DNA from: Owenweeksia sp048267305
Lineage (GTDB): Bacteria; Bacteroidota; Bacteroidia; Flavobacteriales; Schleiferiaceae
Length of the DNA stretch: 64,000 nt
Direction of reading: 5' to 3'
Assembly (NCBI GenBank): GCA_048267305.1
Contig: JBLWXT010000016.1
Coordinates: 1 to 64,000 of the forward strand
The notes under the pieces are model-generated. The model was not told where the DNA came from. It did no database searches and saw only the letters and a program-made list of their open reading frames with translations. Each line of letters opens with the position of its first letter. The first letter of the stretch is position 1. The position numbers were made by a program, and so were the translations under genes. Below, piece by piece: positions 16,732 through 25,647 of the stretch.

Positions 16732-17307
16732 ATGAAGTCGAAACTCTTTCGGAACATTCCCAACATCCTATCCGGTTACCGTATAGTGGTCTTTCCGCTT
16801 ATCCTGTATTTTGTTTGGATTAATAACGAAGTGCTTTTCACCATCTTCTTGTGCGTCAATCTTATTACCGATATTTTAGACGGACTGATAGCGCGTGCCT
16901 TCAAGCTTGAAACAGAATTTGGGGCCAGGCTGGATTCCACCGCAGATTTTGGAACCTACATAGCCGCTTTTGCGGGCTTGTTTATGTTTAGACATGATGT
17001 AATCCAAACGCATCAGCTGTCTTTTTATCTCCTTTTCGGGATGATTGCTGCAACCTATGTGGTGGAACTAATACGCTTTAAAAGGCTCACCAGCTTCCAC
17101 CTCTACAGCTGGAAAATTGGAGGATACATACAAGGCATTTGGTTTTTCACCCTGTTTGTTTTCGGGTTTTGGAAGCCTTATTACTACTTTATGGTGGTGT
17201 GGGGCGTTGCCGCCTCGGTAGAGCATCTTATCATACAATTTATGCTTAAGGAGTTGCGCTCTAACCTCAAGGGGCTGTATTGGGTGTTAAAGGAAAAAAG
17301 GGAATAG
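16732..17307 (+). CDS. CDP-alcohol phosphatidyltransferase family enzyme
   Basis: 191 aa from the ATG at 16732, chosen because it begins right after the upstream stop and gives the usual N-terminus MKSKLFRNIPNILSGYRIV. The diagnostic motif DG-x2-AR-x8-G-x3-D-x3-D is complete in the segment DILDGLIARAF through GARLDSTAD (around residues 45-72). Six or so membrane helices. It would exchange CMP of a CDP-activated lipid for an alcohol head group. Pairing with a CarS-like cytidylyltransferase suggests a dedicated polar-lipid branch; head group unknown. Confidence 0.85.
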   Translation: MKSKLFRNIPNILSGYRIVVFPLILYFVWINNEVLFTIFLCVNLITDILDGLIARAFKLETEFGARLDSTADFGTYIAAFAGLFMFRHDVIQTHQLSFYLLFGMIAATYVVELIRFKRLTSFHLYSWKIGGYIQGIWFFTLFVFGFWKPYYYFMVVWGVAASVEHLIIQFMLKELRSNLKGLYWVLKEKRE

Positions 17308-17331
17308 CTAAAAAAGACTTTGGATGTAGGC

Positions 17332-17865
17332 CTACCACTTCCAGTTTAAATGATCTTCTACCTGTATTCCGGCTTCTTCAAACCTGGCTTTTAGGGCCTC
17401 GCTTTCATCTTCATTCATTTTTGGAATAATAACAGAAACCCCGGTTGAAAACAGAAGGAAGAAGTGTTGGGAAGTCTCCTTTACAAGCTCAATTTCGGAT
17501 AAGGACAATTTGCTTTCACCCGTCTTATCCTTTGCTACAATACTATCATCCAAAAATTCTAGAGTTACTACCAGGCCAATCCTTTGCTTGTAGCTTTCGC
17601 GGATGTGGCTTAAGTAGTGCTTTTTGTATCGCCACTTAAAATATTTGGGGTAGTAAAACCCAAAGGCAAAAGCCATTATCAAGTACAAAAACCCAAAGGT
17701 TTTGTCTGCACTTAGTGAAATCATGGCCAGCCCTAAAAGCGCCAGGGCCGAGGTAATCAGTATATGGCTGTTGGTTTTTTTCTTCTGTATTTTGGGAGAT
17801 TGGGAAGCGGTATACAGCTGAAAGGCCAGATAGTCTTCCTCCTCAATTTTGTATTCGAGTTTCAT
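17332..17865 (-). CDS. YcxB-like membrane protein
   Basis: 177 aa from ATG at 17865 (MKLEYKIEEEDYLAFQLYTAS); a longer frame exists but would run into the chromate transporter coding sequence. The N-terminal charged segment, two hydrophobic helices (~42-58 and 62-78), and a C-terminal beta domain with LVVTLEFLDDSIVAKDKTGESKLSLSEI match the YcxB-like/DUF-type family of Firmicutes and Bacteroidota. Function unknown. It lies convergent to the phosphatidyltransferase with a 24-base gap. Confidence 0.65.
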   Translation of the reverse strand: MKLEYKIEEEDYLAFQLYTASQSPKIQKKKTNSHILITSALALLGLAMISLSADKTFGFLYLIMAFAFGFYYPKYFKWRYKKHYLSHIRESYKQRIGLVVTLEFLDDSIVAKDKTGESKLSLSEIELVKETSQHFFLLFSTGVSVIIPKMNEDESEALKARFEEAGIQVEDHLNWKW

Positions 17866-17905
17866 GCGCCAAAAATAGGGAAGAGAAGTGTTGGAAGAAT
17901 AAGGA

Positions 17906-19021
17906 TTAAACCAGAGATAAGAGATAGCCAAGCACAGCTCCTCCAATTACAATAAAGGCACTGTTTACCTTTTTGAATACAAACACCGCTACTATGCTGA
18001 TAAGGGCAATGGTTATGGTTCGCCAATCGGTTAAGGTGTCTTTTCCCATTTCTACGCATACGGCTATTATCACAGCTACCGCACCAATGTTTATAGCATC
18101 TAAAAAGGCCGATATCCACTTTGATTTCCTCATTTTAGGCACAAGGGGGTTCAGTATCAAAACAAAAATAAAGGAGGGCAGAAAGATACCCACCGTGGCT
18201 GCCACTGCTCCCCAAAAACCATGGAGTTGCCAGCCAATAAAAGTTGCTGTAGATAAAACAGGCCCCGGGGTGAATTGGCCTACAGCCACGGCATCTATTA
18301 GTTGTTGCCTTGTTAGCAGCCCGGTTTCCACCAACTCAGCATCTAAAAAGGCGAAAAGCACATAACCACTCCCGTAAAGGATGGCCCCCACTTTTAAAAA
18401 AGTGAGAAACACTTTAAGCGTACCGGCTGAAGCAGCTGCCTGCAAAATAACCAGTGGATTAAAGCTTTGAGCAGAATTCCTTTGCTTGGCCGAGGCATAG
18501 GCAATCAACCCAAGAAATCCACAACCAAAAAGCGCAATAATTTCATTGAGTTCTAAAAGACAGGCCCCGAGAGTAAGTGCTCCCAAGATACCGAGTTGTA
18601 CATTTTTCAGGGCTTTTTTGCCCAAGCGGTAAACCGCAGATATAATGATGGCAATTACCGCGGGTTTTATTCCATAAATGAAGGGCTCCACTGCGGGTAG
18701 TTGTCCATATTGGGCATAGAGCCATGCAAATAACATGGTGATGAGCACCGCAGGAAAAACAAAGGAGGCCCCGGCAACCATAAGTCCTTTCCACCCGGCA
18801 CGTTCGTGGCCGCAGTGCATGGTCATCTCGGTAGAGTTTGGGCCGGGAATGAGGTTCGTTGCCCCAATCAAATCCAGAAAGTGCTGCTCCGTCATCCACT
18901 TTCTTTTCTTCACCACTTCATCTTCCATCATGGCAATGTGGGCAGCGGGACCACCAAAGGCTATGCTTCCCAGTTTCAGGAATACTTTGGCTACTTCAAT
19001 AAGCTTGTTTTGCTGGGACAT
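17906..19021 (-). CDS. chrA: Chromate transporter (ChrA, two-domain)
   Basis: 371 aa, with two homologous CHR halves. Half 1 has LKLGSIAFGGPAAHIAMMEDEVV and the signature NLIPGPNSTEMTMHCG; half 2 has FLKVGAILYGSGYVLFAFL and AVGQFTPGPVLSTATFIG. About ten transmembrane helices. ChrA proteins export chromate driven by proton motive force. No chrB or other metal resistance genes lie nearby, so the physiological substrate is uncertain. Confidence 0.88.
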   Translation of the reverse strand: MSQQNKLIEVAKVFLKLGSIAFGGPAAHIAMMEDEVVKKRKWMTEQHFLDLIGATNLIPGPNSTEMTMHCGHERAGWKGLMVAGASFVFPAVLITMLFAWLYAQYGQLPAVEPFIYGIKPAVIAIIISAVYRLGKKALKNVQLGILGALTLGACLLELNEIIALFGCGFLGLIAYASAKQRNSAQSFNPLVILQAAASAGTLKVFLTFLKVGAILYGSGYVLFAFLDAELVETGLLTRQQLIDAVAVGQFTPGPVLSTATFIGWQLHGFWGAVAATVGIFLPSFIFVLILNPLVPKMRKSKWISAFLDAINIGAVAVIIAVCVEMGKDTLTDWRTITIALISIVAVFVFKKVNSAFIVIGGAVLGYLLSLV

Positions 19022-19161
19022 GGGTTAAGAAATAGAGGTCAAATATCACAAGAATGACCATTCTTACAAAAATAGACACCTATGTAAAAGGGTGAGAGTC
19101 GGGAGATTAAGTTTAAGTTAACATTGAGGGATGGGAGCTCTGTAAAATTGAATTGATAGGA

Positions 19162-20034
19162 TCAGGTAAGTCTTACCGCAATGGTAAGTTCACCGGCATG
19201 AGAAAGGTCAAAACCATTTTCGCGAAGTAAGTTTTCAATATGATCCCTAATACCCAGTTCATCATGGATTTCTACTGCCAGTACCTTTACCTTTTTCAGC
19301 CAGCTTATATCGGCACCATCCTTAAATAGCTCCTCTTCTCCACCTTCAATATCTATTTTAAAGAAATCCACAGTTTCAAGTCCCTTGCTCTGTAATAGCT
19401 CCGTCACAGATACCGCCTCAATAGTTGCCTCTTCCGGAGAACTCTCCATTAAGCGAAAAGCCCAGTCCAGCCCATCTCTAAAAGAGTCATCACCCTTTAA
19501 GGGAGTTGTTTTGCTCCATAGGCCCTTCATTAATAAATCCACCTGTTGGGTGTTGTTTACAGCGAGGTTTCTTTTCAGTCTTTCAAAAGTGGCCGGAAAG
19601 GGTTCAAGAGCCACACCTGAAGCTAGTGGATAAAAGTGTTTTAAGTAGAGGGAGGTTAAGCCGATATTGGCTCCGGCATCGATAAATGTATTTAAGGACA
19701 ATCCCTTGTTTTTAAAAATATCTACCACCGGTTTGTACTCCTCGTTTATCATTATTTGGTTAAACACCAAAAGATCGGAGGAGTTGAGGTTCAGCACGGC
19801 CTCTATATTTCCGTTTTTCAACGGGAAGCTTACACGAACAAAGCCTTTGCCCTGCACCACTTTTGCCTTTAGGTTTAAGAGGGCTATAAGTACTTCATAC
19901 TCCCGTTTTATTTGGGTTTTTATTTTCTTTTCAGGAAGGATTTTCATCTGCCACAGCACAATTTTCATTTTTTCGCTCAAGCTGAAAAGATTGAGGAGTA
20001 CTGCGCGATTTATGATTTTTTGGACAACGTTCAT
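19162..20034 (-). CDS. FkbM family methyltransferase
   Basis: 290 aa. The SAM-binding motif FIDAGANIGLTSLYLKHFYP lies around 115-134, followed by LEPFPATFERLKRNLAVNN and VDFFKIDIEGGEEELF, the FkbM family pattern. Members O-methylate sugars or secondary metabolites. Nearby minus-strand genes give no pathway hint; the two GT92 genes 3 kb away are on the opposite strand. Confidence 0.85.
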   Translation of the reverse strand: MNVVQKIINRAVLLNLFSLSEKMKIVLWQMKILPEKKIKTQIKREYEVLIALLNLKAKVVQGKGFVRVSFPLKNGNIEAVLNLNSSDLLVFNQIMINEEYKPVVDIFKNKGLSLNTFIDAGANIGLTSLYLKHFYPLASGVALEPFPATFERLKRNLAVNNTQQVDLLMKGLWSKTTPLKGDDSFRDGLDWAFRLMESSPEEATIEAVSVTELLQSKGLETVDFFKIDIEGGEEELFKDGADISWLKKVKVLAVEIHDELGIRDHIENLLRENGFDLSHAGELTIAVRLT

Positions 20035-20078
20035 AACCTATGAGGGTTTGGTTTTACGTGAAAAGTATGGGGTTGAGC

Positions 20079-20792
20079 TTAATGTACTTCTCTGATTTTC
20101 CTTCTTTTACCAAACTTTTCAATATTCTCTAAAATGTAGTTGGTAGAATCTGGTTTGTGATGAAACTCCTTGAAATGGAACAGCATGTTTAGTTCCTTTT
20201 TAGAATACTTGCTATCCAAAGGGTGGTTATTATTTAGCCAATAGTGAAGGAATACAGTGGTATCATTTTCCACCCTCCCAAGCCAGTCTAAGAGTTCATA
20301 GTCACCTAATGCATTTAAATAAGATTGAATCACTAAACTATCTCCATCCTTTTGTTTATAAAACCCCCAGTCCCAAGGCTTATTGATGGGCTTTCCATGG
20401 TAGTTTCCACTGACCATAGAGCTTTCAAAGTCCTGCAGGGTAAGCTGTATATTTTGCTTTTTTTCTTCTTCGGTAGAGTAGGGCTTAAGGCCATAACTAA
20501 GCCAGCACACTCTAGCGGTTCCATCATTAAAAAAAATAATGGGGGTAATGGCGCATGATTTGCTCACAACACTTCTGCCATCTATGTAGAAGTTTCGCTC
20601 TCCTTCCGCAAAATCCCGAACAGTGTAGTAGAAGCCATCAATTCTAAATGAAATAGAATCTGAGTAGAAAGGCTCATCGGTCAAATACATCTCTTTCTTA
20701 TTGTAAATGATGGCGCAGCTTACAGCCGTAATTGCGATAATGCAAATGGGTACAAACCGTAGAGCCCATTTCATAAGGATTTTACCTTTCAT
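20079..20792 (-). CDS. Hypothetical lipoprotein
   Basis: 237 aa from ATG at 20792, or 231 aa from ATG at 20774, which begins the signal peptide MKWALRFVPICIIAITAVSC with a lipobox ending in Cys. An upstream start at 20828 is less likely because it would overlap the preceding gene by 26 bases. The mature domain has alternating strands (SFRIDGFYYTVRDF, TARVCWLSYGLKPYS) and no recognised motif. It probably sits in an operon with the DUF3298 lipoprotein. Confidence 0.6.
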   Translation of the reverse strand: MKGKILMKWALRFVPICIIAITAVSCAIIYNKKEMYLTDEPFYSDSISFRIDGFYYTVRDFAEGERNFYIDGRSVVSKSCAITPIIFFNDGTARVCWLSYGLKPYSTEEEKKQNIQLTLQDFESSMVSGNYHGKPINKPWDWGFYKQKDGDSLVIQSYLNALGDYELLDWLGRVENDTTVFLHYWLNNNHPLDSKYSKKELNMLFHFKEFHHKPDSTNYILENIEKFGKRRKIREVH

Positions 20793-20802
20793 ATAAAAAG
20801 CA

Positions 20803-21630
20803 TTAAAATACCGGCTCTTCCTTCTCAAACCTATACTCGGGTCTGATCATAGGCTCAATGGCTGAGTAAGGGAACATCAACACAATTTCCCCTTCTGAAA
20901 AAGGAGCTACTTCATAGGGGTTGAATACAATCTCCAGCCCTCGGGAGGTGTATTTATAATTGTCATTGAGCGCAAATCGGCTTTCTTCAAACCAAAAGCC
21001 AGCATCTTCTAACGTTTGGGTGGAGTCAACTCCACGGCTGTCGCGCAATTCGGCTTCAGCCATCCTCACCAGCTCGTCATACCTTTTAGGTTGAAAAAGA
21101 TCTCTTAGCGTAAGCAGTTTTCCATTTTCCTTATCAAAGGTATAGTAGTATAAAAAGCTGGTGGGGTGGGCACCACCTGTAAAGCTGTAGTTGATGAGCT
21201 GTGCGGCAAACAGACCGTTTTGATTGAGATACACCTCAAAGTCGCTTTTATATTGCCAGCTAAGGTTGTAGCCGGGCATTTCTTCTGCTATACGCTGATA
21301 TTCACTTTCAAGGTTCGCGGCAATTTTTTCGGGAGACTTTGTCTCTTCCTCGGTATTATCGCTTTCGCTGATGGCTTTTAGCAGAGTTTTTTCAATACTT
21401 GCCAGCGCCTGATCTGAAGACCCTCCTTCCATTTTCATCTTTTCAATAAAAATCTCAAGGCACATCTTTTTATCTGTGTCTTTACAGGGAATGCTCTTTT
21501 CGATGGTGGTAAAGCTATAGGTCAGAGTATCGGGCACCTCGCCAGTAATCACCTCTTCCGGGGCATTGGGCTGGCAGCTCATCATAAAGAGGCCCATTAG
21601 GAGAATTGGTAGCTTAGAAATGTTCTTCAT
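20803..21630 (-). CDS. DUF3298/RsiV-like lipoprotein
   Basis: 275 aa from ATG at 21630, chosen because it begins a lipoprotein signal peptide, MKNISKLPILLMGLFMMSCQ; the 40 codons upstream look non-coding. The C-terminal half matches DUF3298/DUF4163 proteins: VYLNQNGLFAAQLINYSFTG, GAHPTSFLYYYTFDKENGK, LTLRDLF, and EIVLMFPYSAIEPMI. These domains occur in RsiV-type anti-sigma factors (lysozyme binding) and in stand-alone lipoproteins. No sigma factor is adjacent, so the role is unknown. Confidence 0.75.
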   Translation of the reverse strand: MKNISKLPILLMGLFMMSCQPNAPEEVITGEVPDTLTYSFTTIEKSIPCKDTDKKMCLEIFIEKMKMEGGSSDQALASIEKTLLKAISESDNTEEETKSPEKIAANLESEYQRIAEEMPGYNLSWQYKSDFEVYLNQNGLFAAQLINYSFTGGAHPTSFLYYYTFDKENGKLLTLRDLFQPKRYDELVRMAEAELRDSRGVDSTQTLEDAGFWFEESRFALNDNYKYTSRGLEIVFNPYEVAPFSEGEIVLMFPYSAIEPMIRPEYRFEKEEPVF

Positions 21631-21673
21631 GAAAGGAAAATTTAATGTCAACGAATTTCGGGTATTAATCCCG

Positions 21674-21800
21674 GCCTTCAGGAAAAATTTGCCTTGATTA
21701 AAGTTACCATTTAGGGAGATCGGGAAGCTTCGAAGAATTGAGAAGATCACCCGACCGAACTTAATGGTACTAAAAAGCAGGGCAAATTTTTCCTGAAAGC
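21674..21800. repeat. Inverted repeat pair, 17 bp perfect (20 of 21 extended)
   Basis: TTCAGGAAAAATTTGCC at 21677-21693 is the exact reverse complement of GGCAAATTTTTCCTGAA at 21781-21797; including GGCC/AGCC flanks the match extends with one mismatch. The arms flank an 87-base spacer just upstream of the lipoprotein start. It may be a small mobile-element remnant or a regulatory structure. Confidence 0.7.
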
Positions 21801-22009
21801 CTTGACTTTTTTATTCACAATACTATACATTTTAATTGTGTTCATGAGGTCGCTTCACTCTGTTGGTTCTTTTTGCGTCACCTGAAGCCTTTTTCAGGCT
21901 GAAAGCATGAGCCTTTGCGAATAACCAAAAATGAACAAGAAATATTACTTATCAATATTTTCACCAGTACTAGGTCGCCTAAATGCAAGGCAAACTCTTC
22001 AAATAACGT

Positions 22010-22017
22010 TAATTTTG
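22010..22017 (+). promoter_or_regulatory. Promoter -7 element of the metallo-hydrolase gene
   Basis: TAATTTTG matches TAnnTTTG 24 bases upstream of the ATG at 22041. Its position inside the longer open frame supports 22041 as the true start. No clear -33 box was seen. Confidence 0.55.
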
Positions 22018-22040
22018 ACCGTAACCTAGAAACTCAGCAA

Positions 22041-22904
22041 ATGAAAATATATCCGTTAAACACCGGGAATTTTAAACTTGATGGTGGCGCTATGTTTGGC
22101 GTAGTGCCTAAAACCCTTTGGAGCCGCACCAATCCACCGGATGAAAACAACCTTTGCTCATGGAGTATGCGCTGTATGCTGATAGAAGATGGCGACAGAC
22201 TTACCCTTATTGACACGGGAATTGGCGATAAACAGAGCGACAAGTTTTTTGGGTTTTACTATTTACACGGGGAAGACTCCCTGGATGGAAATTTGAAAAA
22301 ACTCGGTTTTCACCGGGATGATATTACCGATGTGTTTTTAACGCACCTGCATTTTGATCACTGTGGTGGAGCTATTCGCTGGAACCGTGACCGCACGGGA
22401 TATGAGCCGGCATTTAAAAATGCAAAATTTTGGAGTAATGAACGTCATTGGCGCTGGGCTACCGAACCCAATCCGCGCGAGAAAGCCTCTTTTCTTAAGG
22501 AAAATATACTACCTATACAGGAAAGTGGACAGCTGAATTTTGTGGATGTACCTGAGGATAAGGACGGAGTTTTTAAAACAGACCTGGGTTTTGATGTACT
22601 CACCGTAAGCGGCCATACCGATGCGCAGATGTGCCCCATTATAAAATATCAGGATAGGACATTGGTTTTTATGGCAGATTTGCTGCCTTCAGCAGGACAT
22701 ATTCCCATGCCGTACATTATGGCGTATGATACACGTCCGCTAATCAGCATGAGCGAGAAGGAAAAGTTTTTTAAACAGGCTATAGAAAACGATTACTATC
22801 TGTTTTTGGAGCATGATGCCCAAAATGAAATGTGTACCCTGGAGCAAACAGAAAGAGGCCCTCGTTTAAAATCAACACATAAGTTCATGGATATTTTTTC
22901 TTAG
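22041..22904 (+). CDS. Metallo-beta-lactamase fold hydrolase (quorum-quenching lactonase-like)
   Basis: 287 aa from ATG at 22041; the open frame extends upstream but that part contains the likely promoter. The zinc motif HxHxDH is THLHFDH (near 103-108), followed by a later histidine in SGHTDAQM, an aspartate in VFMADLLPSAGH, and a histidine in FLEHDAQ. The pattern GVVPKTLWSRTNPPDENN at the start is common in MBL-fold lactonases/AttM-like enzymes. Substrate unknown. It is followed after 10 bases by the glycosyltransferase pair. Confidence 0.82.
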   Translation: MKIYPLNTGNFKLDGGAMFGVVPKTLWSRTNPPDENNLCSWSMRCMLIEDGDRLTLIDTGIGDKQSDKFFGFYYLHGEDSLDGNLKKLGFHRDDITDVFLTHLHFDHCGGAIRWNRDRTGYEPAFKNAKFWSNERHWRWATEPNPREKASFLKENILPIQESGQLNFVDVPEDKDGVFKTDLGFDVLTVSGHTDAQMCPIIKYQDRTLVFMADLLPSAGHIPMPYIMAYDTRPLISMSEKEKFFKQAIENDYYLFLEHDAQNEMCTLEQTERGPRLKSTHKFMDIFS

Positions 22905-22914
22905 ATAATATCAA

Positions 22915-23796
22915 ATGGGTTTTTTCAATCGCTCTTTTCAGGAGAACTTATTTCGGATGAAAACTTATTCCGGAAGGTGGTTTGGTGCCAGGCCGGTAAA
23001 GGCCAATGCCCCAATTGTAGTGTGCTGCGTTTTTAAAAATGAGGCACCCTATCTGGAAGAGTGGATTCGGTTTCATCAAAAGGCCGGTGTTTCGCGCTTT
23101 TACCTTATCAACAATCATAGTGACGACAATTACCGAGAGGTGTTGGAGCCTTTTATTAAAGATGGGACAGTACACTTGATTAACACCAAAACCAAACACA
23201 TTAGCGTGTTTATCCAATCGAGGGAACTCACACGTGGACTTGATATTATCCGAAAAAAGGAAGGTGGAGACTGCTGGATGGCGGTGTTGGATATGGATGA
23301 ATTTCTGTTTAGCGTAACGGATAAAGGCATCATTCAAATCCTGAATGAGTATGAGGGGCAAAAAGTGGCTTCGATATTAGTTAACTGGCTGATGTTTGGC
23401 ACCGCAGGGGTGAAGAAGCTGGATGACGACAAGCCAATGATAGAGCAGCTTACAAAACGGGCTCCGGACGATTGCAAGGATCATCTGCTTTTTAAGCCCC
23501 TGGCCTATGTGGCCAATGTATATCGGTTTACCGAAGGGCCACATTTACCCTATAAAAAAGACGACACCGAAAACTTTTATTGCGATGGCACTCCGTATGA
23601 TCCCGTAAACTGGACGGTGAGGAAAAGCCCGATGCGGATTAATCACTACTGGTACCGCAGTGAGGAGTACTATTTCAATAAAAAAATTGCCAAGAAAAAT
23701 GCTTTTGGCGTGGAGCGCAATAGAAAGAAAATTGAGGATTACCACATGGATCTTTGCAATCAGGTGGAGGATGCAACCATACTCGAAATAGAGTGA
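22915..23796 (+). CDS. Glycosyltransferase family 92-like protein (copy 1)
   Basis: 293 aa. The N-terminal motif VVCCVFKNEAPYLEEWIRFH, then YLINNHSDDNYREVL, the DxD-type MAVLDMDEFLFS, and the late MRINHYWYRSEEYY are features of GT92/DUF23 and related GT2-fold enzymes. No signal peptide or membrane segment. It shares about half its residues with the next gene, so the two are tandem duplicates. Likely to add a sugar to a surface glycan or glycolipid. Confidence 0.8.
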   Translation: MGFFNRSFQENLFRMKTYSGRWFGARPVKANAPIVVCCVFKNEAPYLEEWIRFHQKAGVSRFYLINNHSDDNYREVLEPFIKDGTVHLINTKTKHISVFIQSRELTRGLDIIRKKEGGDCWMAVLDMDEFLFSVTDKGIIQILNEYEGQKVASILVNWLMFGTAGVKKLDDDKPMIEQLTKRAPDDCKDHLLFKPLAYVANVYRFTEGPHLPYKKDDTENFYCDGTPYDPVNWTVRKSPMRINHYWYRSEEYYFNKKIAKKNAFGVERNRKKIEDYHMDLCNQVEDATILEIE

Positions 23797-24668
23797 GCAC
23801 CTTCCTGAAAAAAACAAGGTATAGGCTGGAAAGCTATAAGGCCAGGCAGAAAATTGCCGTGGCTGTACCATCGGAAAATTTACCCATGGTGATATGCTGC
23901 CTGTTTAAAAACGAAGCACCATTCCTTAAGGAGTGGATTGAGTTTCACCTGAAGCAAGGTTTTCAAAAGCTCTATTTGATTAATAACCGAAGTAGCGACA
24001 ACTTTCATGAAGTTTTGAAGCCGTACATCAATTTTGGCTCGGTTAGGCTTCTTAGCTCGGTGAACGACAACATGAACACCTTCATTCAGGCTGAGGAGTT
24101 TAATGCGGCCCTCCCCCTTATCAGGAAGGAGGTTGGGGAGAAATGTTGGGTAGCATTTATTGATGTTGATGAATATTTGTTTTCGGTTAGTGAACAGTCC
24201 ATTGCTGATGTTCTCAACTCCTTTACAGGGAAAAAGGCAGCAGCGGTGTTGGCGAACTGGCTAATGTTTGGTACATCAGGTAGAGAAACCCTGAACATAG
24301 AGAAACCACTTCTTGAGCAGCTAACCAAACGAGCCCCCGATGCACATGATGAGCACAGGCTTTTTAAGCCAATTGCCTATTTACCCAATGTTTACCGCTT
24401 TTTTGAAGGTCCACACCGCCCCATTGCCATGGGAGATGGTCAGTTTTATTATTCAGATGGCAGCGAGTTTCAAGTAGATAAGCCACAGCACATTCATTCA
24501 CCTTTGCGGATAAACCACTATTGGTACCGATCGGAAGAATACTATCGAAAGCATAAGATTGGAAAACGCAAATCCTTTGGCGATATACGCGATAAGAGTT
24601 TGGAGGAATGGCACATGGCGAGGTGTAATGAGGTGGAGGATACAAGCATTTTAACCAAAGGAAACTGA
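23793..24668 (+). CDS. Glycosyltransferase family 92-like protein (copy 2)
   Basis: 291 aa from GTG at 23793, which overlaps the stop of copy 1 by 4 bases (GTGA); the open frame reaches further upstream but would lie inside copy 1. It repeats the features of copy 1: VICCLFKNEAPFLKEWIEFH, LYLINNRSSDNF, VAFIDVDEYLFS, LRINHYWYRSEEYY. It is translationally coupled to copy 1 and its stop overlaps the start of the next methyltransferase by one base. Tandem copies may add successive sugars. Confidence 0.78.
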   Translation: MSTFLKKTRYRLESYKARQKIAVAVPSENLPMVICCLFKNEAPFLKEWIEFHLKQGFQKLYLINNRSSDNFHEVLKPYINFGSVRLLSSVNDNMNTFIQAEEFNAALPLIRKEVGEKCWVAFIDVDEYLFSVSEQSIADVLNSFTGKKAAAVLANWLMFGTSGRETLNIEKPLLEQLTKRAPDAHDEHRLFKPIAYLPNVYRFFEGPHRPIAMGDGQFYYSDGSEFQVDKPQHIHSPLRINHYWYRSEEYYRKHKIGKRKSFGDIRDKSLEEWHMARCNEVEDTSILTKGN

Positions 24669-25540
24669 TGATCGAAAAGCTAAAACAGTACATTTTACTG
24701 AAACTAGGCATAACAAGAATAAATAAGCGACTGGACTATCTGTCCTCTTATCTAAATCTTACCTATCCTGAGGCCGTGCCATTGGATCCTCTTATTTTGG
24801 CTGGAGCTCTAAAACGGCTTGATGAAAAAGATGGGGTGAAAGGTTTTATTCCAATTATTCATAAGAATGATATCATGTTTGCTTTTAGCATATTCAACCA
24901 TAGCTACCACCAGCCGCAGGCGGTTTACAGTTATTTTTCCATAGGAGCCCAAACCGTACTTAAAATGGCCACAATTTTGGGAAAACATGGTATCTCACCA
25001 CAGCGTATACTGGATTTCGGCAGTGGATATGGCAGAGTGTCGCGATTTTTCACTTGTGGATTTCCTGATGCTGAAGTGGTGGTTTCGGAGGTAAAAAGGC
25101 AGGCTCTGGATTTTCAAAACAAAACCTTTGGCTATCCCACAATTCACCATACTCAGGATGCGGCAACTTTTCCAGATGAGAAGTTTGACTTCATTTTAGC
25201 ACTTTCCGTTTTTACCCATTTGCCTCAAAGCAGTTTTGAGGCCTGGATGAGAAAATTGGTTGAAAGCTTAAATCCTAAAGGAGCTATGGTTTTTACCTTT
25301 TTCAGTGATGATCAGTTTAGAGGCTCGGCAAGCAGCTCCGGCTTTACATATGTAAGGCAGTCGGAAGACACTCTGTTTTCATTTATGAGCGACAGCATCG
25401 GCAGCACCACTGATTATGGTGAAACCTATATTAGTATCAATTACTTGAAGACTTTGCTGGATGGCCTCAACACTTCTTATACCTTTTTAACCAAGGAAGG
25501 GTTTGGAGATCATAAAGGGGTGTTGGTGAGGAGGAAGTAG
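24668..25540 (+). CDS. Class I SAM-dependent methyltransferase
   Basis: 290 aa. Motif I RILDFGSGYGRVSRFF (around 115-130), the acidic residue in VVVSEVKRQAL, then FDFILALSVFTHLPQ as post-I motif/motif II. The N-terminal ~100 residues are helical and non-catalytic. The ATG shares a base with the stop of glycosyltransferase copy 2 (TGATG), so it belongs to the same operon and probably modifies the same glycan or lipid. Confidence 0.82.
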   Translation: MIEKLKQYILLKLGITRINKRLDYLSSYLNLTYPEAVPLDPLILAGALKRLDEKDGVKGFIPIIHKNDIMFAFSIFNHSYHQPQAVYSYFSIGAQTVLKMATILGKHGISPQRILDFGSGYGRVSRFFTCGFPDAEVVVSEVKRQALDFQNKTFGYPTIHHTQDAATFPDEKFDFILALSVFTHLPQSSFEAWMRKLVESLNPKGAMVFTFFSDDQFRGSASSSGFTYVRQSEDTLFSFMSDSIGSTTDYGETYISINYLKTLLDGLNTSYTFLTKEGFGDHKGVLVRRK

Positions 25541-25587
25541 CCAAAGTGTTCAATTGAGCAGTATCCCTTAAATTCACGGCCGTAAAA

Positions 25588-25609
25588 ATTCCTATACCTT
25601 TTTAGGAAT
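25588..25609. repeat. Short inverted repeat upstream of the M1 peptidase gene
   Basis: ATTCCTA (25588-25594) and TAGGAAT (25603-25609) are perfect inverted copies around an 8-base spacer, 38 bases before the start codon. It lacks a T run, so it is more likely an operator or leader hairpin than a terminator. Confidence 0.4.
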
Positions 25610-25647
25610 GGAATAGAAATTGACAAATTCGACATCAAAACACCCCT

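Larger units (their letters stand above)
21631..22040. other. 410-base divergent intergenic region
   Basis: Upstream regions of the DUF3298 lipoprotein (minus) and the metallo-beta-lactamase-fold gene (plus). It contains a long inverted repeat (21674-21800), a short hairpin AGCCT/AGGCT at 21886-21900 and a plus-strand -7 element at 22010-22017. No credible coding frame. Confidence 0.5.

Noticed and set aside
25541..25647. Rho-independent terminator after the methyltransferase gene
   Set aside because: The ATTCCTA/TAGGAAT inverted repeat is not followed by a T run, so it was listed only as a short inverted repeat.
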